From: Prevotellaceae bacterium
GTDB taxonomy: Bacteria > Bacteroidota > Bacteroidia > Bacteroidales > UBA932
Assembly (NCBI GenBank): GCA_031266015.1
Contig: JAISBU010000005.1
Span: forward strand, 1-64,000
Direction of reading: 5' to 3'
DNA: 64,000 nt
The notes under the pieces are model-generated. The model made no database searches and was not told where the DNA came from. It saw only the letters and a list, made by a program, of their open reading frames with translations. The position numbers were made by a program, and so were the translations under genes. Below, in pieces: positions 35,108 through 43,952 of the stretch; within the stretch, counting starts at the first letter, position 1, and each line of letters opens with the position of its first letter.

Positions 35108-35669
35108 CTACCATTCCCACGCTATATTTTGCAGCTGCTTTTTCACGCGCTCGCTGGAGCTGTGGATGTAAATCATGGAGGTTTTGATGCTGGAGTGCCC
35201 CATGATGTCCATAATGAGGTAGGGGTTGGCGGTAATGTCGGCGAGCATGGTGCCGCAGGTGTGCCGCGCCATTACGAAATGCTGCCTATCTTCTTTTGGG
35301 CAAGCCGCTCGTCAAGGTAGGCGCGGGAAAAGTTGATGAAGCTATCCCCGCTGCCCTCCGTTAAGCCGCCCCTGCCCTCCTTACGCTCTTTTTGTAGGCA
35401 GCCAGCAGCGCAGGCGTGAGCTCACGTCCATGGTTGATGAGCGACAGCTCAAATTTTTCGAGGTCGTCCATTGCCTGCTTGAGCAGCTGGTACAGCACGG
35501 TGTAGTTGGGGTGATTATTTTTAGTACTTTTGCCCTGACATTCCAGTAGCAGGGCTCCACCGCCACGTTGGTATCCACGTGGCAGCGCACGGTGCGCGAG
35601 AAGTACACCTCTATGCGAATGAAGGCTTTTTAGTGGGACCGCCAGCTTTTTGGCGCGGAGGTTATACAT
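35108..35669 (-). pseudogene. Decayed tyrosine recombinase (integrase)
   Basis: Minus-strand fragments in several frames. N terminus at 35669: MYNLRAKKLAVPLK, then in another frame AFIRIEVYFSRTVRCHVDTN and WNVRAKVL (arm-type DNA-binding domain), then back to the first frame, NYTVLYQLLKQAMDDLEKFE. The C-terminal catalytic end lies at 35108-35277: FVMARHTCGTMLADITANPY, IMDIMGHSSIKTSMIYIHSS, with the R, H, GH and catalytic Tyr of tyrosine recombinases. The middle of the catalytic domain is missing and at least two frameshifts are needed. Likely the relic of an integrative element that once occupied this site. Confidence 0.75.
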
Positions 35670-35866
35670 AAAGGATAGGCGTTTTTTTATGTCGGTAAAA
35701 TTTTACATCACATTTGCATCACAAAAGCAGTTGTTTTACGCCATTTAGGTACGCTTAGAAAAAATAGCATTCGTGCTAATAACATCACAATCATCACGAA
35801 TATAGGTTGTTATAGTTTAAAATGGCGCAATATTAAATTACGCAAAAATAATTCGATTGTCATGCT

Positions 35867-35925
35867 AAGCCTATCGAAGTATGAGGCTGCTCTCGCTGCC
35901 CCCTTCGACAAGCTCAGGATGACAA
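35867..35925. repeat. REP-like inverted repeat before recQ 3' end
   Basis: TTGTCAT (35867-35873) and ATGACAA (35919-35925) bound a unit containing CCTTCGACAAGCTCAGGATG, the dispersed repeat of this genome. It lies between the integrase relic and the end of recQ and may act as a bidirectional transcription barrier. The stretch 35670-35866 is AT-rich with no gene. Confidence 0.55.
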
Positions 35926-35967
35926 CGCTCACGCACTGGTAAATCGTAAATAGTAGCAAGAGCTGAA

Positions 35968-37875
35968 TTAAGCCCACGTGAGCAATCCGTCTTTACCCTG
36001 CTTGATTTTTCCGTTGTCCTGTAGCCAACGAATTACCCTCAACGCTTTATCCGAAGAAGCATCTAAGGAGTCAACCAGCTCATCCACGCTATGCGCATGT
36101 GAGGCCGAGGACAGCTGAGCTTTTATCGCATCACGCATTTGGTCAAACTCAAACTTGCTCATGTCTAGCTCATTGCGCTCCAAGCAAACATCGCACTGCC
36201 CACAACGGTAGCTGTTTACCTCGCCGAAGTACGCCAACAGCTGCTGGCTGCGGCACTTGGTTGTGCTCGAAGCATAGGTCAGCATGGCCTCTGTACGTTG
36301 TATGTAACGTTGCTTACGCTCGGCATAATTTTCTCGGCTTATGCGCAGGTTTTTATCATCCAAGCGCTCCTCGGTAAAAAATATTAGCGGAGTAGTTTTA
36401 CGCGGCATGTAGGAAATAACCTTCTGATTAGCAAGCTGTTTCAATGATTCGTAAACTACATTTGAAGATAGCTGCGTTGCACGTGAAATAAGGTCTTCAT
36501 CAATACCCACGTATTGGGAAAAGATGCCACCGTAAGCTCTCAGTAAGGCCTTTACTACAAGATTTAAATCAGGATTTGATATTTGTATCTTGTACAGCTC
36601 TTCACGATCAACCAGCACCATTGCGCGTGCAGGCAAATGCACATCTTCGGAAAATTCCAAATAGCCATCGCGTTGCAGAAATTGTAGAGCGCTGTACGTA
36701 TGGAATGAGCTTAATGCATAGCGCTTGCAAAATTTTTCAAGATCAAAATCGTAGCCGGCATCACGTCCCGCGCCAATGGGAATTTGCAGGTAGGTGCAAA
36801 TGGCCTGGTATATTCGCTTAATTTCTTCAATGGGGGGAAAAGAATTATCAGTACGCTTTTGCAAATTTAATTTATCCGCCGCATTGTACAACAAAACTGC
36901 GTACGCTTTTTTCTCATCACGTCCGCCACGTCCGGCCTCTTGATAGTAGGCCTCAAGAGAATCGGGCATTTCTATGTGCACTACGCAACGTACATCCGGT
37001 TTGTCAATACCCATGCCAAAAGCGTTGGTAGCAACCACTATCCGGGTTCGTCCGCTTTTCCAGTCATCCTGCTTGCGTCCACGGTCTTCGTTGCTTAACT
37101 CGGCGTTGTAGAAATCGGCAGAGATATCATTGGCCAGGAGAAAGCGGGCAATATCACGCGTGGCTTTTCGCGTTCGAACGTAAATTATACCCGTACCGGG
37201 AATAGAGCGCAATATTTTCAGCAGCTCCCGGTCTTTATCTTCGGTATGGCGAACCACATATACCAAATTTTTGCGCTCGAAGCTTTTTTGCAAAAGATTT
37301 TTTTGCTTAAACGCCAAACGCGCCATAATGTCCTGCGCCACCTCAGGCGTGGCTGTAGCAGTAAGCGCCAGCACGGGTACATCAGGCAGCAGCGTCCGCA
37401 GCTCCGCTATGCGCATGTATGACGGACGAAAGTCGTAGCCCCACTGCGAAATACAGTGCGCCTCGTCAATAGCCAGCAGGTTCACGTTCATACGCTGCAC
37501 GCGCTGCCTGAACATATCCGTAATCAAGCGTTCGGGCGAAAGATATAAGAATTTGTAGTCGCCGTAAACGCAGTTATCCAGGGCAATATCAATCTCGCGG
37601 TTGCTAAGTCCGGAGTACACTGCAACGGCCTTAATTCCCTTTTTATTCAGGTTTTCAACCTGGTCTTTCATAAGAGCAATGAGCGGTGTTACCACCAGAC
37701 AGATTCCTTCTTTGGCCAGCGCCGGCACCTGAAAGCAAACAGATTTTCCACCTCCCGTTGGCAGCAAGGCAAGCGTATCGCGCCCCTCGTAGGCAGAACG
37801 CACAACCTCCTCCTGCAACGGTCGAAAGGACTTATGCCCCCAGTACTGGAACAGTATTTTTGTGAAATCTACCAT
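35968..37875 (-). CDS. recQ: ATP-dependent DNA helicase RecQ
   Basis: 635 residues from the ATG at 37875 (MVDFTKILFQYWGHKSFRPL); a TTG nine bases upstream overlaps the -7 promoter element, so it is rejected. Helicase core: motif 0 FRPLQ, Walker A LLPTGGGKSVCFQVP, DEAH box LLAIDEAHCISQWGYDFRPS, motif III LALTATAT, motif VI YYQEAGRGGRD. The RQC region has the zinc-binding CRSQQLLAYFGE ... CGQCDVC set. No clear HRDC domain is seen; the C terminus is a short winged-helix-like segment ending KQGKDGLLTWA. 3'-5' helicase for recombination and fork repair. Confidence 0.95.
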   Translation of the reverse strand: MVDFTKILFQYWGHKSFRPLQEEVVRSAYEGRDTLALLPTGGGKSVCFQVPALAKEGICLVVTPLIALMKDQVENLNKKGIKAVAVYSGLSNREIDIALDNCVYGDYKFLYLSPERLITDMFRQRVQRMNVNLLAIDEAHCISQWGYDFRPSYMRIAELRTLLPDVPVLALTATATPEVAQDIMARLAFKQKNLLQKSFERKNLVYVVRHTEDKDRELLKILRSIPGTGIIYVRTRKATRDIARFLLANDISADFYNAELSNEDRGRKQDDWKSGRTRIVVATNAFGMGIDKPDVRCVVHIEMPDSLEAYYQEAGRGGRDEKKAYAVLLYNAADKLNLQKRTDNSFPPIEEIKRIYQAICTYLQIPIGAGRDAGYDFDLEKFCKRYALSSFHTYSALQFLQRDGYLEFSEDVHLPARAMVLVDREELYKIQISNPDLNLVVKALLRAYGGIFSQYVGIDEDLISRATQLSSNVVYESLKQLANQKVISYMPRKTTPLIFFTEERLDDKNLRISRENYAERKQRYIQRTEAMLTYASSTTKCRSQQLLAYFGEVNSYRCGQCDVCLERNELDMSKFEFDQMRDAIKAQLSSASHAHSVDELVDSLDASSDKALRVIRWLQDNGKIKQGKDGLLTWA

Positions 37876-37881
37876 ACGGTA

Positions 37882-37889
37882 CAAAGGTA
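37882..37889 (-). promoter_or_regulatory. -7 element of recQ
   Basis: CAAAGGTA on the plus strand, that is TACCTTTG on the minus strand, only 6 bases before the recQ ATG. A CAAA (TTTG on the minus strand) occurs at 37913-37916. The transcript would be leaderless or nearly so. Confidence 0.55.
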
Positions 37890-37890
37890 A

Positions 37891-38024
37891 AAAAATTTCA
37901 CGGCATTACGAGCAAAGCGAAGCAATGCCGTATAGCAAATAAATTTTTTGAATTTGGTAATGAACTATAGATTTATTTTTTTGGTATTGTTAATTTAATA
38001 TCGATGAATGAAAAATTTCACGGC
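37891..38024. repeat. 14-bp direct repeats flanking a short AT-rich segment
   Basis: AAAAATTTCACGGC occurs at 37891-37904 and again at 38011-38024. Between them lie a small palindrome (CGGCATT 37901-37907, AATGCCG 37924-37930) and, just before the second copy, TTGGTATTGTTAATTTAATA, which resembles the end of the IS element at 15310. This could mark a lost or internally deleted insertion. Confidence 0.4.
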
Positions 38025-38098
38025 TACACTTTGCCACTGGGAGTACTCCACCGGCTAAAATGCTATACGTGTAACGAACTAGCTGACTTTTACAGCAA

Positions 38099-38515
38099 TT
38101 ATCCTCGCCATAATCTTAACAACTTAATATTCAAAGCATTAACAAGCATGCTATCCAGCTGGCAGCCGTCAATCTCCAACTCTTGCAAGGTGTCGCTATT
38201 TACAGTAAGGGATTTTACGTTGATAAATCCGGCTTCTCCGGAAGTTTTTTCATTCAGAATAATGTTGCAGGCCTGCAAATCTCCACCTATGATCATTTGC
38301 CGCTCTGTATTTTTCTCAATTTTAGCGAGCAATACTTTATGCCAACCTCTTCCCTCGTAGCACGTTTCGGAGGTATTAGCGCCTTGAATTACCCAAAACT
38401 TATCCGCTGTTTTTACGTATATACCTTCTTCTGCGTTAGGGGCTGTGCTTAACCCGCTACCCAGTACGTTGAGCGTAATGCTCTCTTTGTTGGAATTTTG
38501 AATGGCATGCTTCAT
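38099..38515 (-). CDS. Hypothetical protein
   Basis: 138 residues from the ATG at 38515 (an upstream TTG would add nine). Starts MKHAIQNSNKESITLNVLGS; contains GIYVKTADKFWVIQGANTSE and ends LLRLWRG. Not recognised; no signal peptide or membrane segment. Beta-rich and possibly repetitive (GGDLQACNIILNE, INVKSLTVNSDTLQELEIDG). GC content and codon use match the chromosome. Possibly a truncated member of a larger family. Confidence 0.45.
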   Translation of the reverse strand: MKHAIQNSNKESITLNVLGSGLSTAPNAEEGIYVKTADKFWVIQGANTSETCYEGRGWHKVLLAKIEKNTERQMIIGGDLQACNIILNEKTSGEAGFINVKSLTVNSDTLQELEIDGCQLDSMLVNALNIKLLRLWRG

Positions 38516-38594
38516 TTTTTTGCAGGAAAAATGCTCGCCCAATCCCTCGGCAGCGGGTTACTACTCTGTGTACTAATGCAAAAGCGTGGGACTG

Positions 38595-38690
38595 TTAACT
38601 TGCATGGTAACCAAGGTACAGCCAAGCACCCATCCCCCAACACAAGACAACGCCCACGCCTATCAAAAGCATGAGCGCATAGCTTGACAT
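38595..38690 (-). CDS. Possible 31-residue single-span membrane peptide
   Basis: ATG at 38690 to TAA at 38595 encodes MSSYALMLLIGVGVVLCWGM and then GAWLYLGYHAS: one strongly hydrophobic helix with almost no charges. A -7-like TACATTTG (minus strand, plus-strand 38820-38827) lies about 130 bases upstream. It could be a real small membrane protein, but chance cannot be excluded. The remaining intergenic sequence from 38691 to 39105 shows only AT-rich stretches. Confidence 0.35.
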   Translation of the reverse strand: MSSYALMLLIGVGVVLCWGMGAWLYLGYHAS

Positions 38691-39105
38691 TGCTTGGGGT
38701 AATTAAAATTGGCTGTTTTTGGTTACCTCAACGTGAAGTTAAACGCTATGAGTATGTTTGCCAGCTTTTTGCCAGCTAATTTCTACAAATTAAATTCGTT
38801 TAAAAGTCTTTGTATTTCACAAATGTAGTGCTTTTTTACTACTTTTTTGCTACTACAATTATCATTCCTGATGGATTATGATATTTCGGCGGTACATCCT
38901 TGCAAAACCTTGTGAAACCTGCTATACAGCATAAATTTTGAGGTACAACAGCTACCTCCGGCTATTAATTCTCAAACAACTTATCAACGACACAAAGCGC
39001 TTACTATAAATGAGTTATACTATGATACACGGGTCGCCGGAAGCGTCAAATTTCTATTAATTACAAAAAATGAGTAATTTCGAACGTCTTTTAACAATTT
39101 CAGCC

Positions 39106-39519
39106 ATGAAAATTTCTCATATCGAACACATTGGCATTGCCGTGAAGAGCCTTGAAGAGGCCATTCCTTTCTACGAAAATATGCTGGGCCTCAAGTGCTA
39201 CAGCGTTGAAGAGGTAGCCGACCAAAAAGTAAAAACCGCTTTTTTCCAAGTGGGGCAAACAAAAATCGAGCTGCTGGAAAGCACCGGCCCCGATGGTACT
39301 ATCGCCAAGTTTATTGAGAAGCGTGGCGAAGGTATTCACCACCTGGCTTACGCAGTAGAAAGCGGTGTAAATCAAGCGCTTACCGAGGTTGAAGCCAAAG
39401 GTGTACAACTGCTTGACAAGCAGGCACGTAAGGGCGCCGAAGGTATGAATATTGCCTTTCTGCACCCGAAGTCCACTCAAGGTATTCTAACCGAATTCTG
39501 CGAAAAAGGGGAAAAGTAG
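39106..39519 (+). CDS. mce: Methylmalonyl-CoA epimerase
   Basis: 137 residues from the ATG at 39106 (MKISHIEHIGIAVKSLEEAI), the usual start; an in-frame ATG at 39070 would add twelve residues. A vicinal-oxygen-chelate fold with metal ligands at H8 (HIEHIGIAV) and in EGIHHLAYAV, closing with FLHPKSTQGILTEFCE. It interconverts the (R) and (S) forms of methylmalonyl-CoA between the mutase and the decarboxylase in the succinate-propionate route. It precedes mmdA by 110 bases. Confidence 0.95.
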   Translation: MKISHIEHIGIAVKSLEEAIPFYENMLGLKCYSVEEVADQKVKTAFFQVGQTKIELLESTGPDGTIAKFIEKRGEGIHHLAYAVESGVNQALTEVEAKGVQLLDKQARKGAEGMNIAFLHPKSTQGILTEFCEKGEK

Positions 39520-39629
39520 AGGTAAAAACGATAAATATTATCATTTTTTGTGCGAAGCACCTTTAGCCATTTACATCTACTTATCGCATTTTATCATGTA
39601 AACCGTAAACTCGTAAACTATTCAACACT

Positions 39630-41183
39630 ATGAGCATACAACAAGACCAAGTAGCGGAGCTTATTAAGCATCGTGAAAAAGCAAGACTCGGCGGCGGTCA
39701 AAAGCGCATTGATTCTCAACATGCAAAAGGAAAGCTGACGGCTCGCGAGCGCATAGCCATGCTGCTGGACGAAGGCAGCTTCGAAGAGCAAAATATGTTT
39801 GTAGAGCACCGCTGCACCAACTTTGGCATGGAAAAGGAAACCTATTCGGGTGACGGCGTTGTTACCGGGTATGGCACTATCGATGGCCGCTTGGTGTACG
39901 TGTATGCACAAGACTTTACCGTATTCGGCGGTTCTTTGTCCGAAACTATGGCGCTAAAGATTTGCATGATCATGGATCAGGCAATGAAGATGGGCGCTCC
40001 CATCATTGGCATCAACGACTCGGGCGGCGCCCGCATCCAGGAGGGCGTAAACGCGCTAGCCGGTTATGCTGAAATTTTCCAACGTAACATTTTGGCTTCG
40101 GGCGTGGTTCCACAAATCTCGGCCATATTCGGCCCATGTGCGGGTGGCGCTGTGTACTCTCCCGCTCTTACCGACTTTACTTTGATGAACAGGGACACCA
40201 GCTACATGTTCCTTACCGGTCCAAAGGTTGTAAAAACCGTTACCGGCGAAGATGTAACCCAAGAGCAGCTGGGCGGCGCTTCTGTTCACTCTTCAAAATC
40301 CGGTGTAGCGCACTTCGTATCAAGTAACGAGGAAGAAGGCATTGCTCTTATCCGCAAGCTGCTTAGCTACATTCCGCAAAACAACCTGGAAGAAGCTCCT
40401 TTGGCTGTTTGCACCGATCCTATCGATCGTTTGGAGGAGTCGCTTAACAGCATTATTCCTGATAGCCCCAACAAGCCTTACGATATGTACGAGGTTATTA
40501 GGGCTATTGTGGATCATGGTGAATATCTTGATGTACAGAGCGCTTTTGCTCCAAACATTATTACCGCTTTTGCCCGCTTCAACGGCATGTCGGTAGGTAT
40601 CGTTGCCAACCAGCCCAAGTATTTGGCAGGTGTGCTGGATATTAACGCATCACGCAAGGCTGCCCGCTTTGTACGCTTCTGCGATGCTTTCAACATTCCG
40701 CTGGTAACCCTAGTTGACGTTCCCGGATTCTTACCGGGTACAGGTCAAGAGTACGGCGGCGTAATTGTACACGGCGCTAAGCTGCTTTACGCTTATGGCG
40801 AGGCTACGGTTCCAAAAATTACGGTAGTGCTGCGTAAGTCATACGGCGGCGCCTACATTGTAATGAGCTCTAAGCACCTGCGCGGCGATATTAACTACGC
40901 ATGGCCCAGCGCAGAAATTGCAGTAATGGGCGCCCAAGGCGCCATTGAGGTGCTATACAGCAAGGAAATAGTCGCTGCCCCAAACCCACAAGAAGTGGCC
41001 CAGCAAAAGGCTAGCGAGTATGTAGAGAAGTTCTCTAATCCATACAATGCTGCCCGGTACGGATATATTGATGACGTTATTCTGCCAAAGAATACCCGCT
41101 TCCGTGTCATCAGGGCCTTGCAGCAGCTGGCAACAAAGAAGGTAAGCAATCCTGCCAAAAAGCACGATAACTTGCCGCTATAA
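39630..41183 (+). CDS. mmdA: Methylmalonyl-CoA decarboxylase alpha subunit (carboxyltransferase)
   Basis: 517 residues, the normal length for the biotin-dependent carboxyltransferase of MmdA/PccB type. N-terminal [20 protein letters not shown], acyl-CoA oxyanion blocks [20 protein letters not shown] and [15 protein letters not shown]-terminal [18 protein letters not shown] and [15 protein letters not shown]. It moves the carboxyl group of (S)-methylmalonyl-CoA to biotin on the carrier subunit. With the epimerase, OadG-like, biotin carrier and beta-subunit genes it forms a sodium-pumping decarboxylase. A PccB role is possible in principle, but the OadB-type pump gene downstream supports MmdA. 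Confidence 0.93.
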   Translation: MSIQQDQVAELIKHREKARLGGGQKRIDSQHAKGKLTARERIAMLLDEGSFEEQNMFVEHRCTNFGMEKETYSGDGVVTGYGTIDGRLVYVYAQDFTVFGGSLSETMALKICMIMDQAMKMGAPIIGINDSGGARIQEGVNALAGYAEIFQRNILASGVVPQISAIFGPCAGGAVYSPALTDFTLMNRDTSYMFLTGPKVVKTVTGEDVTQEQLGGASVHSSKSGVAHFVSSNEEEGIALIRKLLSYIPQNNLEEAPLAVCTDPIDRLEESLNSIIPDSPNKPYDMYEVIRAIVDHGEYLDVQSAFAPNIITAFARFNGMSVGIVANQPKYLAGVLDINASRKAARFVRFCDAFNIPLVTLVDVPGFLPGTGQEYGGVIVHGAKLLYAYGEATVPKITVVLRKSYGGAYIVMSSKHLRGDINYAWPSAEIAVMGAQGAIEVLYSKEIVAAPNPQEVAQQKASEYVEKFSNPYNAARYGYIDDVILPKNTRFRVIRALQQLATKKVSNPAKKHDNLPL

Positions 41184-41284
41184 AATTGTTGAACCGGTTG
41201 GCTGCTGACATGTTGAATCGTTTAAGCTTTCTGTTCAACAATTCAGCCGTCAAAACGCTCAACAGAATCTGTCAACACATAACT

Positions 41285-42157
41285 ATGAAAAAAACAGCAA
41301 TAATACTGAGTGTTTTCCTACTTGAGTTGGGTGCTTACAGCGCCTCGGCTCAGCCAGTTAACGCTCTAAAAATCAATGAGATAGTCGTTCACAATGAGGA
41401 TGGCCTCATGGATGATTGGGGTAAGCGTAGCGGTTGGGTTGAGATTTTCAACAGCTCCTACGCTACGGTGAATATCGGCGGGTGCTATTTAACTACAGAT
41501 GTATCGCAGCCCAAAATGTATCCGATCCCAAAGGGTGATGTGCTTACCGTCATTGCCCCCCGTCAGCACACCCTTTTTTGGGCAGATGGCAAGCCTTTGC
41601 GTGGTACTTTTCACGTAAACTTTACGCTGGATTCGGTCAAGTACATTGCGCTATTCAGCACCGATGGACGTACTCTCATTGACAGCGTGGCTACTCCACA
41701 AAACATGCCTGTAGATAAGAGCTACGGACGTATAATCGATGGCAGCAGCACCTGGGCTATTTTCGAAAAAACAACTCCGTCTACAAACAACGCCCTGCTG
41801 GATAGTAACGCCGCTAACCAAAGGTTCGAGAAGTATGATCCCATTGGTACAGCCATGACTATTACTGCAATGAGCGTGGTGTTTATTGTGCTTATTCTGT
41901 TGTACCTGTTCTTCAGGGCATTGGGCAAAACCGCAACACGTATGAGCGCTGCCAAGGTAGAAGTAACAACCGGGGGAGCAAAAGGTGCTGCCTCCGGTGA
42001 AATGTATGCAGCCATTGCGTTTGCCATGCACCAGTACCAAGTTGACCTTAGCATAGTGGAATCTAACGTTCTCACTATCAACAAGGTAGCAAAAGCCTAC
42101 TCGCCCTGGAGTTCAAAAATTTATGGCTTGCGCCAAGCTCCAGATAGGAAGAAGTAA
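41285..42157 (+). CDS. OadG-like decarboxylase subunit with N-terminal lamin-tail domain
   Basis: 290 residues from the ATG at 41285, chosen because it gives a signal peptide (KKTAIILSVFLLELGAYSAS); an in-frame start at 41186 would add 33 unlikely residues. Residues about 25-150 are a lamin-tail-like (LTD) beta domain (LKINEIVVHNEDGLMDDWGK, SGWVEIFNSS). Then one membrane helix (about 195-216, AMSVVFIVLILLYLFF) and a cytoplasmic OadG-type tail. The gamma/delta subunit assembles the decarboxylase and holds the pump. The extracytoplasmic LTD makes it longer than the roughly 85-residue OadG of proteobacteria. Confidence 0.8.
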   Translation: MKKTAIILSVFLLELGAYSASAQPVNALKINEIVVHNEDGLMDDWGKRSGWVEIFNSSYATVNIGGCYLTTDVSQPKMYPIPKGDVLTVIAPRQHTLFWADGKPLRGTFHVNFTLDSVKYIALFSTDGRTLIDSVATPQNMPVDKSYGRIIDGSSTWAIFEKTTPSTNNALLDSNAANQRFEKYDPIGTAMTITAMSVVFIVLILLYLFFRALGKTATRMSAAKVEVTTGGAKGAASGEMYAAIAFAMHQYQVDLSIVESNVLTINKVAKAYSPWSSKIYGLRQAPDRKK

Positions 42158-42210
42158 ATCGGAGAGCAAGCTGGGCAAGAGAAACACGAATTTTTAATAC
42201 TACGAATATC

Positions 42211-42636
42211 ATGAAAGAATACAAGTTGAAAATAAATGGCAACGACTATAAGGTAGCCGTAACTAATGTAGAGGACAACATGGCTACTGTAGAAGTTAAC
42301 GGCTCCAGCTACCGGGTAGAAATGGAAAGGCCGGGGGCGGCTCCAAAGACACCACGCGTGGTACAAGCCGTAGCTGTTCCTACCGGAAGTAACCAACCTG
42401 TAAAAACCGCTCCGGCCGCTGTCGTTGGCGCAATCAAGTCTCCGCTACCCGGCGTTATTTTGGATGTGGTAGTAAAGGAAGGCGATGTTGTAAAAACCGG
42501 ACAAAAGCTGCTGCTGCTTGAAGCCATGAAAATGGAAAACAGCATTGAGTCTGACCGAGATGGTAAGGTTACTGCCATTAAGGTTAAGAAAGGTGATTCG
42601 GTATTGGAAGGTGCAGAACTTATAACAATCGGTTAA
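42211..42636 (+). CDS. mmdC: Biotin carboxyl carrier subunit of methylmalonyl-CoA decarboxylase
   Basis: 141 residues. N-terminal beta segment (KEYKLKINGNDYKVAV), a Pro/Ala linker, then a biotinyl domain (about 70-141) with the biotin attachment Lys in LLEAMKMENSIESD and the capping SPLPGVILDVVVKEGDVVK. Shuttles CO2 from the carboxyltransferase to the membrane pump. It lies 53 bases after the OadG-like gene and 4 bases before the beta subunit. Confidence 0.93.
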   Translation: MKEYKLKINGNDYKVAVTNVEDNMATVEVNGSSYRVEMERPGAAPKTPRVVQAVAVPTGSNQPVKTAPAAVVGAIKSPLPGVILDVVVKEGDVVKTGQKLLLLEAMKMENSIESDRDGKVTAIKVKKGDSVLEGAELITIG

Positions 42637-42640
42637 GACT

Positions 42641-43792
42641 ATGGATATTCTTCAGTTTTTAGGAAGCAACCTACAGCAATTCTTATCCTACACCGCATTC
42701 TCGCATATGACTTTTGGTCATATCATGATGATTTTGGTGGGGCTGTTCTTTATCTACTTGGCTATCAAGTATGAGTTTGAGCCAATGCTCCTCATCCCCA
42801 TCGGATTTGGTATTTTGGTAGGTAACATTGCGTTTAAAGACGGCCTGCAGGTAGGTATTTACGAAGAGGGCTCCGTGCTCAACTACCTGTATTTTGGCGT
42901 ACTGAAAGGAGTATATCCTCCTCTCATTTTCTTGGGAATCGGAGCTATGACAGACTTCTCCGCGCTTATTTCTAACCCCAAGCTGATGCTGATTGGCGCG
43001 GCCGCGCAAATGGGTATTTTCGGCGCCTACATAGTAGCCCTCTTTTTCGGATTTCCTCCGAACGAGGCCGCTGCTATTGGCATCATTGGCGGTGCGGATG
43101 GCCCTACGGCTATCTTCCTGTCATCACGCTTAGCGCCGCACTTAATGGGAGCGGTGGCCATTTCGGCCTACTCATACATGGCGCTTGTTCCGGTTATTCA
43201 GCCTCCCATTATGAGGTTGCTAACCACGCGCAGGGAGCGTTTGATCAGAATGAAGCCGCCACGTGCAGTTTCGCACTTGGAAAAGGTATTATTCCCGATC
43301 ATCGGTATGCTGTTAACCTGCCTGATTGTGCCATCGGGTCTCCCCTTGCTAGGCATGTTATTTTTCGGTAACCTTCTGAAAGAGAGTGGAGTAACTCGCC
43401 GCTTAGCAGAAACCGCCCGCGGACCAATGATTGATATTGTTACCATTTTGATTGGTTTGACCGTAGGTGCTTCAACGCAGGCATCAACCTTCCTTTCAAC
43501 AACATCTATCAAGATTTTTGCGCTGGGCGCGGCATCATTTATTGTTGCTACCGTAGCTGGAGTGGGGTTCGTAAAGATTTTTAACCTACTCTTGAAAGAG
43601 GGCAACAAGATTAATCCACTTATTGGAAACTCGGGAGTTTCTGCAGTGCCGGACTCCGCTCGCGTATCGCAAATAGTTGGGTTAGAGTATGATAAGACCA
43701 ACCATTTGCTCATGCATGCCATGGGTCCAAATGTTGCCGGAGTAATTGGTAGCGCCGTAGCAGCGGGGGTGTTGCTTGGATTTTTCTCATAG
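42641..43792 (+). CDS. mmdB: Na+-pumping decarboxylase beta subunit
   Basis: 383 residues, nine or more membrane helices. OadB/MmdB hallmarks: LIFLGIGAMTDFSALISNPK, IGIIGGADGPTAIF (the conserved Asp of the Na+ site), NLLKESGVTRRL and LIGNSGVSAVPDSARV, ending MHAMGPNVAGVIGSAVAAGV. It decarboxylates carboxybiotin and pumps Na+ out. The sodium gradient made here and by Nqr can be shared. A strong terminator follows. Confidence 0.95.
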   Translation: MDILQFLGSNLQQFLSYTAFSHMTFGHIMMILVGLFFIYLAIKYEFEPMLLIPIGFGILVGNIAFKDGLQVGIYEEGSVLNYLYFGVLKGVYPPLIFLGIGAMTDFSALISNPKLMLIGAAAQMGIFGAYIVALFFGFPPNEAAAIGIIGGADGPTAIFLSSRLAPHLMGAVAISAYSYMALVPVIQPPIMRLLTTRRERLIRMKPPRAVSHLEKVLFPIIGMLLTCLIVPSGLPLLGMLFFGNLLKESGVTRRLAETARGPMIDIVTILIGLTVGASTQASTFLSTTSIKIFALGAASFIVATVAGVGFVKIFNLLLKEGNKINPLIGNSGVSAVPDSARVSQIVGLEYDKTNHLLMHAMGPNVAGVIGSAVAAGVLLGFFS

Positions 43793-43819
43793 AAAGCGCC
43801 GTCTTTCACTATTTTCACC

Positions 43820-43860
43820 AAAACAAGTTAGCGCCCCAAAAATGCTAACTTGTTTTGTAT
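43820..43860 (+). terminator. Terminator of the methylmalonyl-CoA decarboxylase operon
   Basis: 13-bp perfect stem AAAACAAGTTAGC (43820-43832) with GCTAACTTGTTTT (43844-43856), 11-base loop, ending in a T-rich run. Confidence 0.85.
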
Positions 43861-43952
43861 TAAATGTACGGCAATACCGGTAGAATTTCGATAATTACCT
43901 CCCAATTACTATCTTTACATAATCTTCATTTTTGCATTTGCCTAAAAGCGCT

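Noticed and set aside
43198..43821. 207-codon open frame on the minus strand
   Set aside because: Antisense to mmdB and partly to its terminator; no motif.
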